A stretch of 64,000 bases of DNA from positions 3,526,384-3,590,383 of the forward strand of contig NC_014219.1 of assembly GCF_000093085.1 (NCBI RefSeq), in the 5' to 3' direction. Shown here piece by piece: positions 44,684 to 54,163 of the stretch. This DNA is from [Bacillus] selenitireducens MLS10. GTDB taxonomy: Bacteria > Bacillota > Bacilli > Bacillales > Salisediminibacteriaceae. Each line of letters begins with the position of its first letter. Position 1 is the stretch's first letter. The position numbers were made by a program, and so were the translations under genes. Below the pieces are notes generated by a model. It made no database searches, was not told the origin of the DNA, and worked only from the letters and a program-made list of their open reading frames with translations.

Positions 44684-44758
44684 TGGTGACCCGTACGGGA
44701 TTCGAACCCGTGTTACCGCCGTGAAAGGGCGGTGTCTTAACCACTTGACCAACGGGCC
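44684..44758 (-). tRNA. tRNA-Glu (anticodon TTC)
   Basis: A 75-nt cloverleaf with acceptor GGCCCGT/ACGGGTC, anticodon loop CTTTCAC (TTC), T-loop GGTTCGAATCC and CCA encoded. Confidence 0.96.
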
Positions 44759-44772
44759 ACAAAAAGAAAACA

Positions 44773-44848
44773 TGGTGAGCCATGAAGGACTCGAACCTTC
44801 GACCCTCTGATTAAAAGTCAGATGCTCTACCAACTGAGCTAATGGCTC
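44773..44848 (-). tRNA. tRNA-Lys (anticodon TTT)
   Basis: A 76-nt cloverleaf with acceptor GAGCCAT/ATGGCTC, anticodon loop CTTTTAA (TTT), T-loop GGTTCGAGTCC and CCA encoded. First tRNA of the operon, 30 nt from the predicted promoter. Confidence 0.96.
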
Positions 44849-44879
44849 TCAAGGGAAAATCTTTTTAGCGACAAGATTG

Positions 44880-44908
44880 ATAATATCATGTGTGCATGCA
44901 AAAGGCAA
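44880..44908 (-). promoter_or_regulatory. Predicted sigma-A promoter of the tRNA operon
   Basis: On the minus strand, -35 TTGCCT (44903-44908), 17-bp spacer, -10 TATTAT (44880-44885). Confidence 0.65.
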
Positions 44909-44973
44909 TAGCCATTTGCAATCTTTTTGTACTTTCAGTGTAACTCAAAAACCGTTCTTTTGACAAGGTAAAA

Positions 44974-45001
44974 TCCCGGAAGCCTGTCAAGGCTTCCGGG
45001 A
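44974..45001 (-). terminator. Terminator of purA
   Basis: Perfect 11-bp arms TCCCGGAAGCC and GGCTTCCGGGA around a 6-nt loop, followed by TTTTACC on the minus strand, 34 nt after the purA stop. Confidence 0.88.
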
Positions 45002-45035
45002 CATGTACAGGGTCGGTTTTTTGAATCCATTCCGC

Positions 45036-46325
45036 TCAGGAGCTGAAGACGCCCCGGACCAGATTTGTCTGGTTGCGGTCAGGACCCACAGAAAACATCG
45101 ACAGCGGGATCCCCGTCAGCTGGGAAATACGTTCAACATAATAAATGGCGTTTCGCGGTAAATCATGCAGGGACTTGATGCCGGTAATATCCTCATCCCA
45201 GCCCGGCATTTCTTCATAAACAGGCTCACATTCTGCAAGTTTCTTCAAACTTGCAGGAAATTCTTCGATGATCTCACCCTTGTATTTATAAGCCGTACAG
45301 ATCTTCAGTGTCTTGATCCCTGTCAGAACATCAATACTGTTCAGTGACAGGTCCGTAATGCCGCTCACACGGCGTGCATGACGGACGACGACGCTGTCAA
45401 ACCAGCCGACACGGCGCGGTCGGCCAGTGGTGGTTCCGTATTCCCGGCCCACTTCACGGATCTGTTCCCCGATCTCATTATCAAGCTCTGTCGGGAATGG
45501 TCCATCTCCGACACGGGTTGTATACGCCTTCGACACACCCACAACGTGATTGATCCTTGAAGGGCCGACTCCGGATCCGATCGTTACCCCACCGGCAATC
45601 GGATTCGATGATGTGACAAAGGGATAGGTTCCCTGATCGATATCAAGCATGACACCCTGTGCTCCTTCAAAAAGGACGCGCTTGCCATCATCAAGATGAT
45701 CGTTCAGGACAACGGACGTATCACAGACATACTTCTCGAACTGTTGCCCGTATTCGTAATATTCCTCAAGAATCTCCTCAAGATCGAATCCTTCTGTGTC
45801 ATACAGTTTCTCAAGAATCCGGTTCTTCTCCCGTAAATTCACTTCCAGCTTCTCCCGGAACACGTCTTTATCCATGAGATCACAGATCCGTATACCGACA
45901 CGGGCTGCTTTATCCATGTATGCCGGGCCGATGCCTTTTCGTGTTGTTCCGATTTTATTTACGCCTTTACTGTCTTCTTCCATGGCATCCAGCTTCAGAT
46001 GATAAGGCAGGATCACGTGTGCGCGATTGGAAATCATCAGATTATCCGTACTCACATTGCGGTCATGCAGATATTTCAGTTCTGTCACAAGTGCCTTTGG
46101 ATCAATAACCATGCCATTTCCGATGACACACCGTTTTTCCGGATAAAAGATACCTGATGGGATCAGGTGCAATTTATACGTCGTATCATTGAAGACAATG
46201 GTATGTCCGGCATTGTTTCCGCCCTGATACCTTGCAATGACTTCTGCCTGTTCGGACAGATAATCGGTGATCTTTCCTTTTCCTTCGTCCCCCCACTGGG
46301 TTCCTACAACTACTACTGATGGCAT
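45036..46325 (-). CDS. purA: Adenylosuccinate synthetase
   Basis: Joins IMP and aspartate with GTP hydrolysis to adenylosuccinate, the first step from IMP to AMP. The 429-residue protein has the N-terminal GTP-binding [11 protein letters not shown] (about 8-18) with the catalytic Asp, the IMP-binding [10 protein letters not shown] (about 127-136) and the C-terminal [13 protein letters not shown] 46325 ([13 protein letters not shown]) is preferred over GTG 46334, which lies in the ribosome site. The upstream region carries two inverted PurR boxes and a good promoter, so PurR control is likely. Confidence 0.96.
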   Translation of the reverse strand: MPSVVVVGTQWGDEGKGKITDYLSEQAEVIARYQGGNNAGHTIVFNDTTYKLHLIPSGIFYPEKRCVIGNGMVIDPKALVTELKYLHDRNVSTDNLMISNRAHVILPYHLKLDAMEEDSKGVNKIGTTRKGIGPAYMDKAARVGIRICDLMDKDVFREKLEVNLREKNRILEKLYDTEGFDLEEILEEYYEYGQQFEKYVCDTSVVLNDHLDDGKRVLFEGAQGVMLDIDQGTYPFVTSSNPIAGGVTIGSGVGPSRINHVVGVSKAYTTRVGDGPFPTELDNEIGEQIREVGREYGTTTGRPRRVGWFDSVVVRHARRVSGITDLSLNSIDVLTGIKTLKICTAYKYKGEIIEEFPASLKKLAECEPVYEEMPGWDEDITGIKSLHDLPRNAIYYVERISQLTGIPLSMFSVGPDRNQTNLVRGVFSS

Positions 46326-46375
46326 ACGTGCCACACCTCCGCTGGATGTTTAATCATTTTCCTTTAACCATCGTC

Positions 46376-46404
46376 AGTTTATCAGCAATTGAATTGTCAG
46401 TCAA
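46376..46404 (-). promoter_or_regulatory. Predicted sigma-A promoter of purA
   Basis: On the minus strand, -35 TTGACT (46399-46404), 17-bp spacer, -10 TAAACT (46376-46381). It lies just downstream of the PurR boxes. Confidence 0.6.
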
Positions 46405-46407
46405 TAT

Positions 46408-46452
46408 ATTTCCGAACATTAAGAACGCCAAATCATTTTAGTGTTCGTTTTT
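46408..46452. promoter_or_regulatory. Paired PurR boxes of purA
   Basis: 46408-46420 (plus strand ATTTCCGAACATT) fits the Bacillus PurBox AWWWCCGAACWWT fully. 46440-46452 (minus strand AAAAACGAACACT) fits with two differences. The two face each other with 19 bp between, close to the normal arrangement for PurR on pur control regions. Confidence 0.7.
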
Positions 46453-46457
46453 TGCGT

Positions 46458-47819
46458 TTACGCTCCAGGCGGCATATTGCTCTCATCATGACGCCGTTCC
46501 AAGTTGACAAACTTGTTGTAGTGTTTGACGAAAGCCAGTTCAACGGTGCCTACAGGTCCGTTACGCTGCTTGGCAATGATGATTTCGATCGTATCCTTAT
46601 TTTCTGATTCCTGATCATAATAATCATCACGATACAGAAACGCCACAATATCCGCATCCTGCTCAATACTGCCGGACTCCCGGATATCCGACATCATCGG
46701 GCGCTTATCCTGTCTCGACTCCACCCCACGGGAAAGCTGGGAAAGCGCGATAACCGGGACTTCGAGTTCACGCGCCAGCCCTTTCAGCTCACGGGAAATT
46801 TCGGACACTTCCTGCTGGCGTCCTTCGCTCGAACGGGCATCTCCGGAAATCAGCTGCAAGTAGTCGATCATGATCATCCCGAGTCCGCGTTCCTGTTTCA
46901 GTTTCCGGCATTTCGAACGAATCTCCTTCACTTTGATGCCCGGGGTGTCATCGATATAGATCCCCGCTTTCGACAAGCTCCCCATCGCCATCGTCAGACG
47001 CTGCCAGTCATCGTCTTCAAGTCTTCCGGTACGAAGCCGCTGCGCATCAATGTTGCCTTCCGCACAGAGCATACGCATGACGAGCTGATCCGCGCCCATC
47101 TCAAGACTGAAGATCGCAACGTTCTCATCGGTTTTCGTGGCTACGTTTTGAGAGATATTCAATGCAAAAGCGGTCTTCCCCACGGAAGGACGCGCAGCCA
47201 CAATGATCAGATCACTGCGCTGAAAACCGGCTGTAACACGGTCAAGCTCGGTGAATCCCGTCGGAATCCCCGTCACTTCCCCTTGTTGATGCTGCAGGGT
47301 TTCAATTTTATCAAAGGCTTCCACCAGGACGTCCTTGATTTCGATAAATTCACCTGCATTCTTCTTTTGGGCGACCTCAAGGATACGACGTTCCGCATCA
47401 CTTAGCAGAATATCCACTTCTTCATTGGCTTCAAAGCCTTCAGTGGCTATGCTTGTCGCCGTTCGGATCAGACGTCTCAGCAGAGATTTCTCTTCGACAA
47501 TGCGCACGTAGTAGCGGACGTTTGCAGCTGTCGGAACCGCGTTGGCCAGATCCGTCAGAAAGGATACGCCTCCTGCTTCTTCGAGCCATTCACGCCGGTG
47601 CATTTCATCCGTCACGGTAATGATGTCAATCGGTTCATCGCGGTCGTGAAGATCCATCATGACCGTGAAAATCCGCTGGTGCACCCCTCTGTAGAAATCT
47701 TCCGGTACGATGTTATCCGCAGCCGCGATCATGGCATCCCGATCCAGGAATACGGCACCAAGAACGGCCTGTTCAGCCTCAAGACTGTGCGGGGGTGTGC
47801 GATCGCTGTAAGTATCCAT
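46458..47819 (-). CDS. dnaB: Replicative DNA helicase (DnaB; DnaC in B. subtilis)
   Basis: Hexameric 5'-3' helicase of the replication fork, 453 residues. N-terminal DnaB domain (about 1-115) starts PPHSLEAEQAVLGA; the RecA-like ATPase has Walker A ARPSVGKTAFALN (about 213-225), Walker B MIMIDYLQLI and the QLSRGVESR arginine-region. ATG 47819 follows GGAGGG; an upstream ATG at 47834 is out of place in the ribosome site. It follows rplI in the same direction, separated by a hairpin (47853-47891). Confidence 0.96.
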   Translation of the reverse strand: MDTYSDRTPPHSLEAEQAVLGAVFLDRDAMIAAADNIVPEDFYRGVHQRIFTVMMDLHDRDEPIDIITVTDEMHRREWLEEAGGVSFLTDLANAVPTAANVRYYVRIVEEKSLLRRLIRTATSIATEGFEANEEVDILLSDAERRILEVAQKKNAGEFIEIKDVLVEAFDKIETLQHQQGEVTGIPTGFTELDRVTAGFQRSDLIIVAARPSVGKTAFALNISQNVATKTDENVAIFSLEMGADQLVMRMLCAEGNIDAQRLRTGRLEDDDWQRLTMAMGSLSKAGIYIDDTPGIKVKEIRSKCRKLKQERGLGMIMIDYLQLISGDARSSEGRQQEVSEISRELKGLARELEVPVIALSQLSRGVESRQDKRPMMSDIRESGSIEQDADIVAFLYRDDYYDQESENKDTIEIIIAKQRNGPVGTVELAFVKHYNKFVNLERRHDESNMPPGA

Positions 47820-47852
47820 GTTGCGTCCCTCCATTTACTCTGCCTGTAAAAC

Positions 47853-47891
47853 AGACCACCTGATCCCTGCGTCGAGGTTCTCAGATGGTCT
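47853..47891 (-). terminator. Terminator-like hairpin between rplI and dnaB
   Basis: Arms AGACCACCTGA and TCAGATGGTCT (one mismatch) around a loop of about 17 nt, followed on the minus strand by GTTTTAC. Probably a partial terminator that tunes helicase relative to ribosomal protein synthesis. Confidence 0.6.
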
Positions 47892-47900
47892 CTCTGTTAA

Positions 47901-48344
47901 TCAGGCTTCTTTTACGTGTACTTTCACAGTTGCCGTGACGTCCGAATGAATTTTCACATTTACATTTGTGTAACCGAGACTTCTGATTGGATCATCCATC
48001 TCAATTTTCCGTTTGTCAATTTTGTATCCCGCTTTTTTGAGCTCTTCGGCAATCTGCTTGTTTGTTACGGCTCCGAACAGACGGCCACCGTCTCCTGCTT
48101 TTGCAGAGAGTTCAACGCTCATGTCTTCAAGTTCTTTTTTCATCTTCTTCGCGTCTTCAAGCTCCTGCTGTGCCTGTTTTTCTTCGCTTTCTTTCTTTTT
48201 TTCAAGGGACTTTATGTTTCCTTTACTCGCCTCTACCGCGAGATTATGCTTAAACAGATAGTTTCGGGCATACCCTTCCGGTACCTCCTTCACTTCTCCT
48301 TTTTTCCCTTTTCCTTTAACGTCCTTCAGTAAGATCACTTTCAT
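47901..48344 (-). CDS. rplI: 50S ribosomal protein L9
   Basis: Ribosomal protein of 147 residues. The N-terminal 23S rRNA-binding domain has the signature [20 protein letters not shown] (about 10-29), then a long connecting helix (about 42-75, rich in Lys/Glu) and a C-terminal domain. Its ATG overlaps the gdpP stop by 4 nt, so it is translationally coupled, as in other Bacillus genomes. Confidence 0.97.
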   Translation of the reverse strand: MKVILLKDVKGKGKKGEVKEVPEGYARNYLFKHNLAVEASKGNIKSLEKKKESEEKQAQQELEDAKKMKKELEDMSVELSAKAGDGGRLFGAVTNKQIAEELKKAGYKIDKRKIEMDDPIRSLGYTNVNVKIHSDVTATVKVHVKEA

Positions 48345-50314
48345 GTTGCATCCCCTCCGTCATTAAAGTATTCATCTATCTTCTCTTTCAGAAGCATTTC
48401 CACTTCTTCGATCGTATCCGCTTCAATCTGAGTTGCCGCATTGGTCAAATGACCGCCGCCATCGAGGCTCTCCATGATCACCTGCACATTCACATCCCCG
48501 AGGGATCGGGCGCTGACGCTGACTCGGCCATCCTTCAGTTTCGACAGTACAAACGAAGCGACAACATCATTCATCGTCAACAGTGTATCGGCAGCCTGGG
48601 CGACAATGACCTGATTGTAACTCGCATCAGTTGCACCCTTTGCAATGGCCATGCCGTTACTGTAAATATATGCATTCTCAACAAGTTTTGCCCGCTTGAC
48701 GTATTCTGCAAGGTCTTCTTTAAGAAGTTTCTGCACAAGAACCGTATCCGCCCCGCGGCTCCGCAAATAAGACGCCGCATCGAACGTTCTCGCACCTGTG
48801 CGGATCGCAAAACTTTTCGTATCGACAATAATCCCGGCAAGAAGCGCAGTCGATTCAAGTACACCGAGCTTCGGATTTTTGTGCTGGTATTCCAAGAGCT
48901 CTGTCACAAGCTCTGCGGTAGACGAAGCATAAGGCTCCATGTAGACGAGCACGGCGTCGTTGATAAACTCCTCGCCACGGCGGTGATGATCAATCACGAT
49001 GGTCCGCTCCACCTCATCAATCAGGCGGGGTGACACCACCAGGGACGGCTTATGGGTATCCACCACTACAAGAAGCGTATCTGATGTCGCATGTTCACTC
49101 GCTTCAGAAGGGGTAATGAACCTTGACCAGAGGTGTTCATTTCCTTCCATTTCCCCGAGCAGTTTCTTAATATTATGATTCATATCCTCCGGATCGATGA
49201 CGATAAAGGCTTCTTTCCCATTCGTTTCCGCAATTTTCGTCACACCGATGGCCGAACCGATCGAATCCATATCCGGGTTTTTATGACCCATCACATAAAC
49301 CTGGTCACTCTCTTTGATGAAGTCACGGATGGCATGGGAAATGACCCTCGCCCGGACCCGGGTCCGTTTTTCCACTGCGTTTGTTTTTCCGCCGTAAAAA
49401 CGCACTTTCCCCTGTTTTTCTTTAATCGCAACCTGATCCCCGCCGCGTCCGAGTGCCAAATCAAGGCTCGACTGCGCAAGAGCGCCCAGTTCGCGTAAAC
49501 TCTCTTCTCCGCTGCCGATCCCGACACTGAGGGTGAGGGTCACTTTTTCTTCACCGGTCCGTTCCCTGATTTCATCAAGCAGCGTAAAGCGGTTTTCTTC
49601 AAGGCTCTCGAGCGTCTCTTCGGTCATAATGGCAATAAACCGATCCGAAGAAGTCCTGCGTATGAGGATATCATTAGTTTTTGCCCATTTATTCAGACTG
49701 TCCGTCACATGAGACAAAAGCCTGCTGCGAACCTGATCATCAAGGCCCTGGGTCACCTCATCGAGATTATCAAGAAAAATCAGACCGATGACCGTTTTGT
49801 CCATTTCATAAAGGAATTTATATTCAAACTCCTCACTGGCGTCAAAGAAATACAACAATCTTTCATCCGGATAATGGACAACCCGAAAATCACGGCCTTT
49901 AATATCCGTATGTATTTCTTTTTCCTGTTCATCAACTTCCTTATGCAGCTCTTCAGACATGTGTTTCAATGGGCTGCCAATAAGCTGTTCATTGATCAGC
50001 GCATTCATGAACGGATTGCTCCACTGAATCGTCCGTTCTTCATTGTAAAGAAGAATCCCGACCGGCAACCGTGTTACCGCCTCTTCCCCCGCTTTGTTAA
50101 TTCTGTAGGAGAGGGTCGAAATATACTCCGATAAATCATGTTCAAATTCCGTCTTTGCCCGGATCGTCAGAGCAATGATGGTTGCCACCGCTATAAATGC
50201 CAGAATGCCCAGCTGCCACTGGTAAAATGTCAGAATCCCTGACAGTATCGAAGCAATTGTAACAAGTGCGACAACGTGATAGCCATGCCATCGTTTCAAT
50301 AAAAAGTTTGGCAT
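48341..50314 (-). CDS. gdpP: Cyclic-di-AMP phosphodiesterase GdpP (YybT)
   Basis: Membrane phosphodiesterase of 657 residues that degrades c-di-AMP, the second messenger for potassium and osmotic balance. Two N-terminal helices (about 10-53) are followed by a PAS domain (about 80-150), a degenerate GGDEF domain (about 170-300; SSDRF replaces GGDEF) and the catalytic DHH/DHHA1 module. The DHH motifs include [12 protein letters not shown] (about 345-356), VVDTH and IDHHRR, and the DHHA1 domain [11 protein letters not shown]. It lies between yybS and rplI, the usual order. Confidence 0.95.
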   Translation of the reverse strand: MPNFLLKRWHGYHVVALVTIASILSGILTFYQWQLGILAFIAVATIIALTIRAKTEFEHDLSEYISTLSYRINKAGEEAVTRLPVGILLYNEERTIQWSNPFMNALINEQLIGSPLKHMSEELHKEVDEQEKEIHTDIKGRDFRVVHYPDERLLYFFDASEEFEYKFLYEMDKTVIGLIFLDNLDEVTQGLDDQVRSRLLSHVTDSLNKWAKTNDILIRRTSSDRFIAIMTEETLESLEENRFTLLDEIRERTGEEKVTLTLSVGIGSGEESLRELGALAQSSLDLALGRGGDQVAIKEKQGKVRFYGGKTNAVEKRTRVRARVISHAIRDFIKESDQVYVMGHKNPDMDSIGSAIGVTKIAETNGKEAFIVIDPEDMNHNIKKLLGEMEGNEHLWSRFITPSEASEHATSDTLLVVVDTHKPSLVVSPRLIDEVERTIVIDHHRRGEEFINDAVLVYMEPYASSTAELVTELLEYQHKNPKLGVLESTALLAGIIVDTKSFAIRTGARTFDAASYLRSRGADTVLVQKLLKEDLAEYVKRAKLVENAYIYSNGMAIAKGATDASYNQVIVAQAADTLLTMNDVVASFVLSKLKDGRVSVSARSLGDVNVQVIMESLDGGGHLTNAATQIEADTIEEVEMLLKEKIDEYFNDGGDAT

Positions 50315-50326
50315 TATTCACATCTC

Positions 50327-51259
50327 CTAATCGGTTCCTCGCATTCGCTTACGCAGGTTAAAACCTAAATCAATTATACCTAATATTCGAATCAGTTGCA
50401 GAAAAATCGGCAAAAGGAATACAAGAAATAATACAAGGAACGGCCAAATCACTGACTTTCTCTTGTGATGAAAATAGTAAAAGACAACGGCCATTCCCTG
50501 AATGGCCACAATCAGCTGCAGAGCCGGAAGGGCATTCTGAACCGCCAGATACACTGGCGAGCCCGGTTCAAAGCCAACGAACCCCAGCATCAGAACAACA
50601 AGGTAATACCAGATAAACACCTGTGGGAAGCCCCATTCCCGAAAAGGTGGAAAACCGGGGACCTCATTGGCGCCCTTCCTGAGAATATGAGCCGCAAGAA
50701 CCTGCACCAAAAGTGCATATGTGACGCTGATCATCACCATCACCACAGGGGCGATAACGCTGAAATACTCGATCGATGCCCGCATGTCTTCCACGACCAG
50801 ACCATCTGCAGGATCCACCATGTCAAGTATTGCTTCCGAGGTGTCCACTGATTCGAGCATGGCATTCTGAAACGCCTGCACAGGATCGATATTCAAAAAG
50901 AGATTTGTTGCCACATACAGGAGGACAACACCGGCCGTAACACTGAGGCCTGCGGCTTTCAGGACCAGAAAAGCCGGGGCTTCTTTATTAAATAAATACC
51001 CAATCAGGATACCGGGTATGGCAAAAAGGATCGTAAAGACGATCGAAAACGGCCCTAACAGAAAAGAAAGCAACAACGATGAAACCAGTGCAGCAATGGT
51101 TCCCTGCTTCCAGCCGTGATGATAACTCAGCCACATAAGCGGCATCGGAATGAACAGGGCTATTATCAGTCCGATCACCGGAAAAAACAGAACAATCGCC
51201 ATTAAGATCAAATATGTAACAAGCGCTTTTATCGTATCTCTCCATAATGGTGAATCCAT
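50327..51259 (-). CDS. yybS: DUF2232 membrane protein YybS
   Basis: A 310-residue integral membrane protein with about eight hydrophobic helices. Family DUF2232 (YybS); no catalytic motif is visible. Some members resemble S components of ECF transporters, but no ECF ATPase is close. Position between rpsR and gdpP is conserved in Bacillus. Its function is unknown. It begins about 90 nt after the rpsR stop and just after a strong terminator. Confidence 0.88.
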   Translation of the reverse strand: MDSPLWRDTIKALVTYLILMAIVLFFPVIGLIIALFIPMPLMWLSYHHGWKQGTIAALVSSLLLSFLLGPFSIVFTILFAIPGILIGYLFNKEAPAFLVLKAAGLSVTAGVVLLYVATNLFLNIDPVQAFQNAMLESVDTSEAILDMVDPADGLVVEDMRASIEYFSVIAPVVMVMISVTYALLVQVLAAHILRKGANEVPGFPPFREWGFPQVFIWYYLVVLMLGFVGFEPGSPVYLAVQNALPALQLIVAIQGMAVVFYYFHHKRKSVIWPFLVLFLVFLLPIFLQLIRILGIIDLGFNLRKRMRGTD

Positions 51260-51313
51260 AGGCTATCCTCTGCTTTCGTTAAGATATCGATGATACCGCC
51301 TATCCATCGTATT

Positions 51314-51346
51314 AAAAAACCCTCCTGCTGACAAGCGGGAGGGTTT
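51314..51346 (-). terminator. Terminator of the rpsF-ssb-rpsR operon
   Basis: On the minus strand, AAACCCTCC and GGAGGGTTT arms with inner GCT/AGC pairing around GTCA-type loop, then TTTTTTAA. It starts 7 nt after the rpsR stop. Confidence 0.9.
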
Positions 51347-51352
51347 GTATCA

Positions 51353-51580
51353 TCAGTCTGTTACAAATGGAAGCAATGCCATTGTACGGGAGCGTTTAAC
51401 CGCGCGCGTCAATTGGCGCTGATACTTCGCAGATGTTCCTGTTACTCGGCGTGGAAGAATCTTACCACGCTCGGAGATGAACTTCTTCAGAAGATCGGTG
51501 TCTTTGTAGTCAATCTTTGTGATTTTGTTAACAGTGAAGTAACAAACCTTACGACGTTTTGGTCGACCTCGACGTGCCAT
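51353..51580 (-). CDS. rpsR: 30S ribosomal protein S18
   Basis: A 75-residue ribosomal protein, highly basic, of the usual length. It contains [17 protein letters not shown] and ends [10 protein letters not shown]. It forms a complex with S6 on the platform of the small subunit. Last gene of rpsF-ssb-rpsR, with AGGAGGG ribosome site and a terminator directly after the stop. Confidence 0.97.
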   Translation of the reverse strand: MARRGRPKRRKVCYFTVNKITKIDYKDTDLLKKFISERGKILPRRVTGTSAKYQRQLTRAVKRSRTMALLPFVTD

Positions 51581-51636
51581 GTATATCCCTCCTTCTTTAT
51601 TATTGGCCCATTCAAGCGGTGAACGGTGCCTCTTGA

Positions 51637-52173
51637 TCAGAACGGCAGATCATCATCGTTGATATCGATCGGTTTTCCATCACTGGCAAACGGATCGTTA
51701 TCAGGCTGTGGTGATGACTGGCCCTGATTTCCGGAATAACCCTGATTTTGATTTTGGTACTGGTTCGGAGCTGATTGCTGTTGACCGTAACCTGCAGGCT
51801 GTTCATTTTGCGGTGCATACCGCTGCTGACCACCCTGTCCGCCGCCGGAGGAGCCTTTCGGTTCAAGGAACTGAACACTCTCTCCAACCACTTCTGTCAC
51901 GAAAACCCGTCGTCCTTCATTATTTTCATAATTTCTGGTCTGAATTCGTCCATCAACGCCTGCAAGACTTCCTTTATTAAGGAAATTCGCCACGTTTTCA
52001 GCTTGCTTTCGCCAAACAACAATATTGATGAAATCGGCTTCTCTCTCTCCCTGCTGGTTTGAGAAAGGACGATTCACAGCAAGGGTGAAGGACGTTACCG
52101 CCACACCGTTCGCTGTATAACGCAGTTCAGGATCTTTTGTTAAACGTCCCACCAGGACGACACGGTTAATCAT
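51637..52173 (-). CDS. ssb: Single-stranded DNA-binding protein
   Basis: SSB of 178 residues that protects ssDNA and recruits replication and repair partners. OB-fold (about 1-105, [18 protein letters not shown] and [14 protein letters not shown]), a Gly/Gln/Asn-rich flexible linker (about 108-168), and the conserved acidic C-terminal tip DDDLPF that binds partners. Placed between rpsF and rpsR, as in other Bacillota. Confidence 0.97.
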   Translation of the reverse strand: MINRVVLVGRLTKDPELRYTANGVAVTSFTLAVNRPFSNQQGEREADFINIVVWRKQAENVANFLNKGSLAGVDGRIQTRNYENNEGRRVFVTEVVGESVQFLEPKGSSGGGQGGQQRYAPQNEQPAGYGQQQSAPNQYQNQNQGYSGNQGQSSPQPDNDPFASDGKPIDINDDDLPF

Positions 52174-52229
52174 TCAGATTCCTCCTGACCAAATTCAGGT
52201 TTCCCTGTCTGTATTCTATACGTATTGCA

Positions 52230-52517
52230 TCAGTCGTCTTCACGAACGATGATCGAACGAAGAATGTTATCATTGATTGAGCTTAAACGGTTAAACTCAT
52301 CCAATGCGTCTTTGTTCGCATTCAATTGAATAAGTACGTAGAATCCGTCTGTGAAATCTTCGATTTCGTAAGCAAGACGTCTTTTACCCATCTCCTTCGT
52401 TTCAGTCAACTCTGCGCCGTTGTTCGTCAGGATCGTGTTGAAACGCTCAACTGTCTCTTTGACAGCCTGCTCTTCAAGATCAGGACGTACAATGTACATG
52501 ATTTCATATTTGCGCAT
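52230..52517 (-). CDS. rpsF: 30S ribosomal protein S6
   Basis: A 95-residue ribosomal protein of standard length, with [15 protein letters not shown] at the N-terminus and [17 protein letters not shown] at about 45-60. First gene of the S6-SSB-S18 operon. A promoter (52605-52633) and a leader of about 80 nt lie upstream; in Bacillus such leaders bind the S6-S18 complex for feedback control. Confidence 0.97.
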   Translation of the reverse strand: MRKYEIMYIVRPDLEEQAVKETVERFNTILTNNGAELTETKEMGKRRLAYEIEDFTDGFYVLIQLNANKDALDEFNRLSSINDNILRSIIVREDD

Positions 52518-52598
52518 GTTCTGTCACCTCCTTTTGGACTTGGCCCTTTCCGTAGTGGAAGAGAGCAAGGAGCAAATCATCTTTCCAAATGCTCGCAA
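52518..52598 (-). promoter_or_regulatory. Leader of the rpsF operon, candidate S6-S18 regulatory RNA
   Basis: About 80 nt between the predicted transcription start and rpsF. It can form a stem GAGCA/TGCTC (upstream part) and a CTTTCC-type stem around CCACTACGG near 52548-52562. S6:S18 leader motifs are known in this position in many bacteria, but I could not align the consensus confidently. Confidence 0.35.
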
Positions 52599-52604
52599 GA
52601 TATA

Positions 52605-52633
52605 ATTATAGCAGACGAACACCCTTCATACAA
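52605..52633 (-). promoter_or_regulatory. Predicted sigma-A promoter of the rpsF operon
   Basis: On the minus strand, -35 TTGTAT (52628-52633), 17-bp spacer, perfect -10 TATAAT (52605-52610). Confidence 0.7.
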
Positions 52634-52681
52634 GCCTTTTTTAGAGATTCTCAAACAGCCGGTGTTGACTGATCGTTATAT

Positions 52682-52720
52682 AAAAAATCCCCGCCAGGCT
52701 GGATGAGCCCGGGCAGGGAT
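52682..52720 (-). terminator. Terminator of ychF
   Basis: An imperfect GC-rich stem (ATCCC..GCCxGG / CC..GGC.GGGAT) followed by six T residues on the minus strand, 25 nt after the ychF stop. Confidence 0.78.
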
Positions 52721-52744
52721 ATGCGTGTATAGTGTGTCTTACTC

Positions 52745-53845
52745 TTACACGTTGAAACGGAAATGCACAACATCGCCGTCTTTCATGACATAGTCTTTAC
52801 CTTCAAGTCGCACGTTACCTGCTTCTTTCGCAGCATTCATTGATCCTGCATCTGTCAGATCCTCGTAGGAAACCACTTCTGCACGGATAAATCCGCGTTC
52901 AAAGTCGGTATGGATAACACCGGCAGCCTGCGGTGCTTTTGTGCCTCTGCGAATCGTCCACGCACGCACTTCCTGTTTCCCTGCGGTGAAGAACGTGTCA
53001 AGACCCAGAAGATTATAGGCCGCCTTAATCAACTGATCGAGTCCGGATTCAGCGATCCCGAGATCATCAAGGAACTCCTGTTTCTCTTCCCCTTCAAGTT
53101 CAGCGATCTCTTCTTCGATCTTGGCTGAAATGACGATGACTTCAGAATTTTCTTCCTCAGCAAAGGCACGGACTTTCTGCACGTGTTCATTGCCGTCAAT
53201 GTCAAGAATTTCATCTTCCCCCACATTCGCCACATACAGCACCGGTTTCATCGTGAGCAGATGCATCCCATGAACAAGTTTGGCCTGTTCTTTTGTGAAG
53301 TCAATGCTTCGCGCAGGCTTCTCGTCTTCAAATGCTTCTCTGAGTTTAACCAGGACATCATATTCAAATACGGCATCCTTGTCTTTTTGACGAGCCATTT
53401 TTTCGACTTTTCCGATACGCTTCTCGACAGATTCCATATCAGCAAGAATGAGTTCCAGGTTAATGACCTGAATATCACGGATTGGATCAACACTCCCGGA
53501 TACATGGGTAATGTTATCATCAGAAAAACAGCGAACAACATGCGAAATCGCATCGACCTGACGTATATGTGACAAAAACTGATTTCCCAGTCCTTCCCCT
53601 TTACTTGCACCTTCAACAATTCCCGCAATATCCGTGAATTCAAAAGCCGTAGGCACCGTTTTATCCGGCACGACCATTTGTGTCAGTTTATCAAGTCGAG
53701 GATCAGGTACTTCCACAATGCCGACATTCGGATCGATTGTACAGAACGGATAGTTTGCTGATTCCGCTCCTGCCTGTGTAATTGCATTAAATAATGTTGA
53801 TTTACCCACGTTTGGCAAACCGACAATTCCAGTAGTTAAAGCCAT
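52745..53845 (-). CDS. ychF: Redox-regulated ATPase YchF (Obg family)
   Basis: A 366-residue TRAFAC-class P-loop protein that prefers ATP over GTP and binds ribosomes, with links to oxidative-stress control. G1 is GLPNVGKST (about 8-16), the switch region NYPFCTIDPNVG (about 31-42), G3 DIAGIVEGASKGEGLGN, and the altered G4 NVGE (about 205) that explains ATP use. It ends in a TGS domain. It lies upstream of the S6 operon, as in B. subtilis. Confidence 0.96.
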   Translation of the reverse strand: MALTTGIVGLPNVGKSTLFNAITQAGAESANYPFCTIDPNVGIVEVPDPRLDKLTQMVVPDKTVPTAFEFTDIAGIVEGASKGEGLGNQFLSHIRQVDAISHVVRCFSDDNITHVSGSVDPIRDIQVINLELILADMESVEKRIGKVEKMARQKDKDAVFEYDVLVKLREAFEDEKPARSIDFTKEQAKLVHGMHLLTMKPVLYVANVGEDEILDIDGNEHVQKVRAFAEEENSEVIVISAKIEEEIAELEGEEKQEFLDDLGIAESGLDQLIKAAYNLLGLDTFFTAGKQEVRAWTIRRGTKAPQAAGVIHTDFERGFIRAEVVSYEDLTDAGSMNAAKEAGNVRLEGKDYVMKDGDVVHFRFNV

Positions 53846-53931
53846 GTATATTCGACTCCCTTATCTCATTTCATTTTCCGTTCCAATTTACCTTCTATAG
53901 TATAGGGGGTTTGCTGACGGATTACAATGTT

Positions 53932-54129
53932 TCATTTTTCCGCCTTCGCGATCACCCGCTTCATTTTTTTACTGAAGTCTTTCCTTGGGATCATGACGCT
54001 GTGCTTGCAGCCATTACACTTGATCCTGATATCCATCCCCATTCGGATAATCGTCCATTCATTCGTTCCACATGGATGAGCTTTCTTCATTTCCACAACA
54101 TCATGAAGTTCAAATTCTTTGTCAGCCAT
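53932..54129 (-). CDS. DUF951 small protein (YyzM-like)
   Basis: A 65-residue protein with motif VVEMKKAHPCG (about 10-20) and a CxxC-type IKCNGC (about 36-41), together a compact zinc-ribbon-like unit. DUF951 proteins occur next to ychF across Bacillota; the function is unknown, perhaps nucleic-acid binding. The start ATG 54129 follows a GAAAGGGG ribosome site. Confidence 0.9.
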   Translation of the reverse strand: MADKEFELHDVVEMKKAHPCGTNEWTIIRMGMDIRIKCNGCKHSVMIPRKDFSKKMKRVIAKAEK

Positions 54130-54163
54130 CATTTTTCCCCTTTCTGTTCGCCTGAATTCTTAT

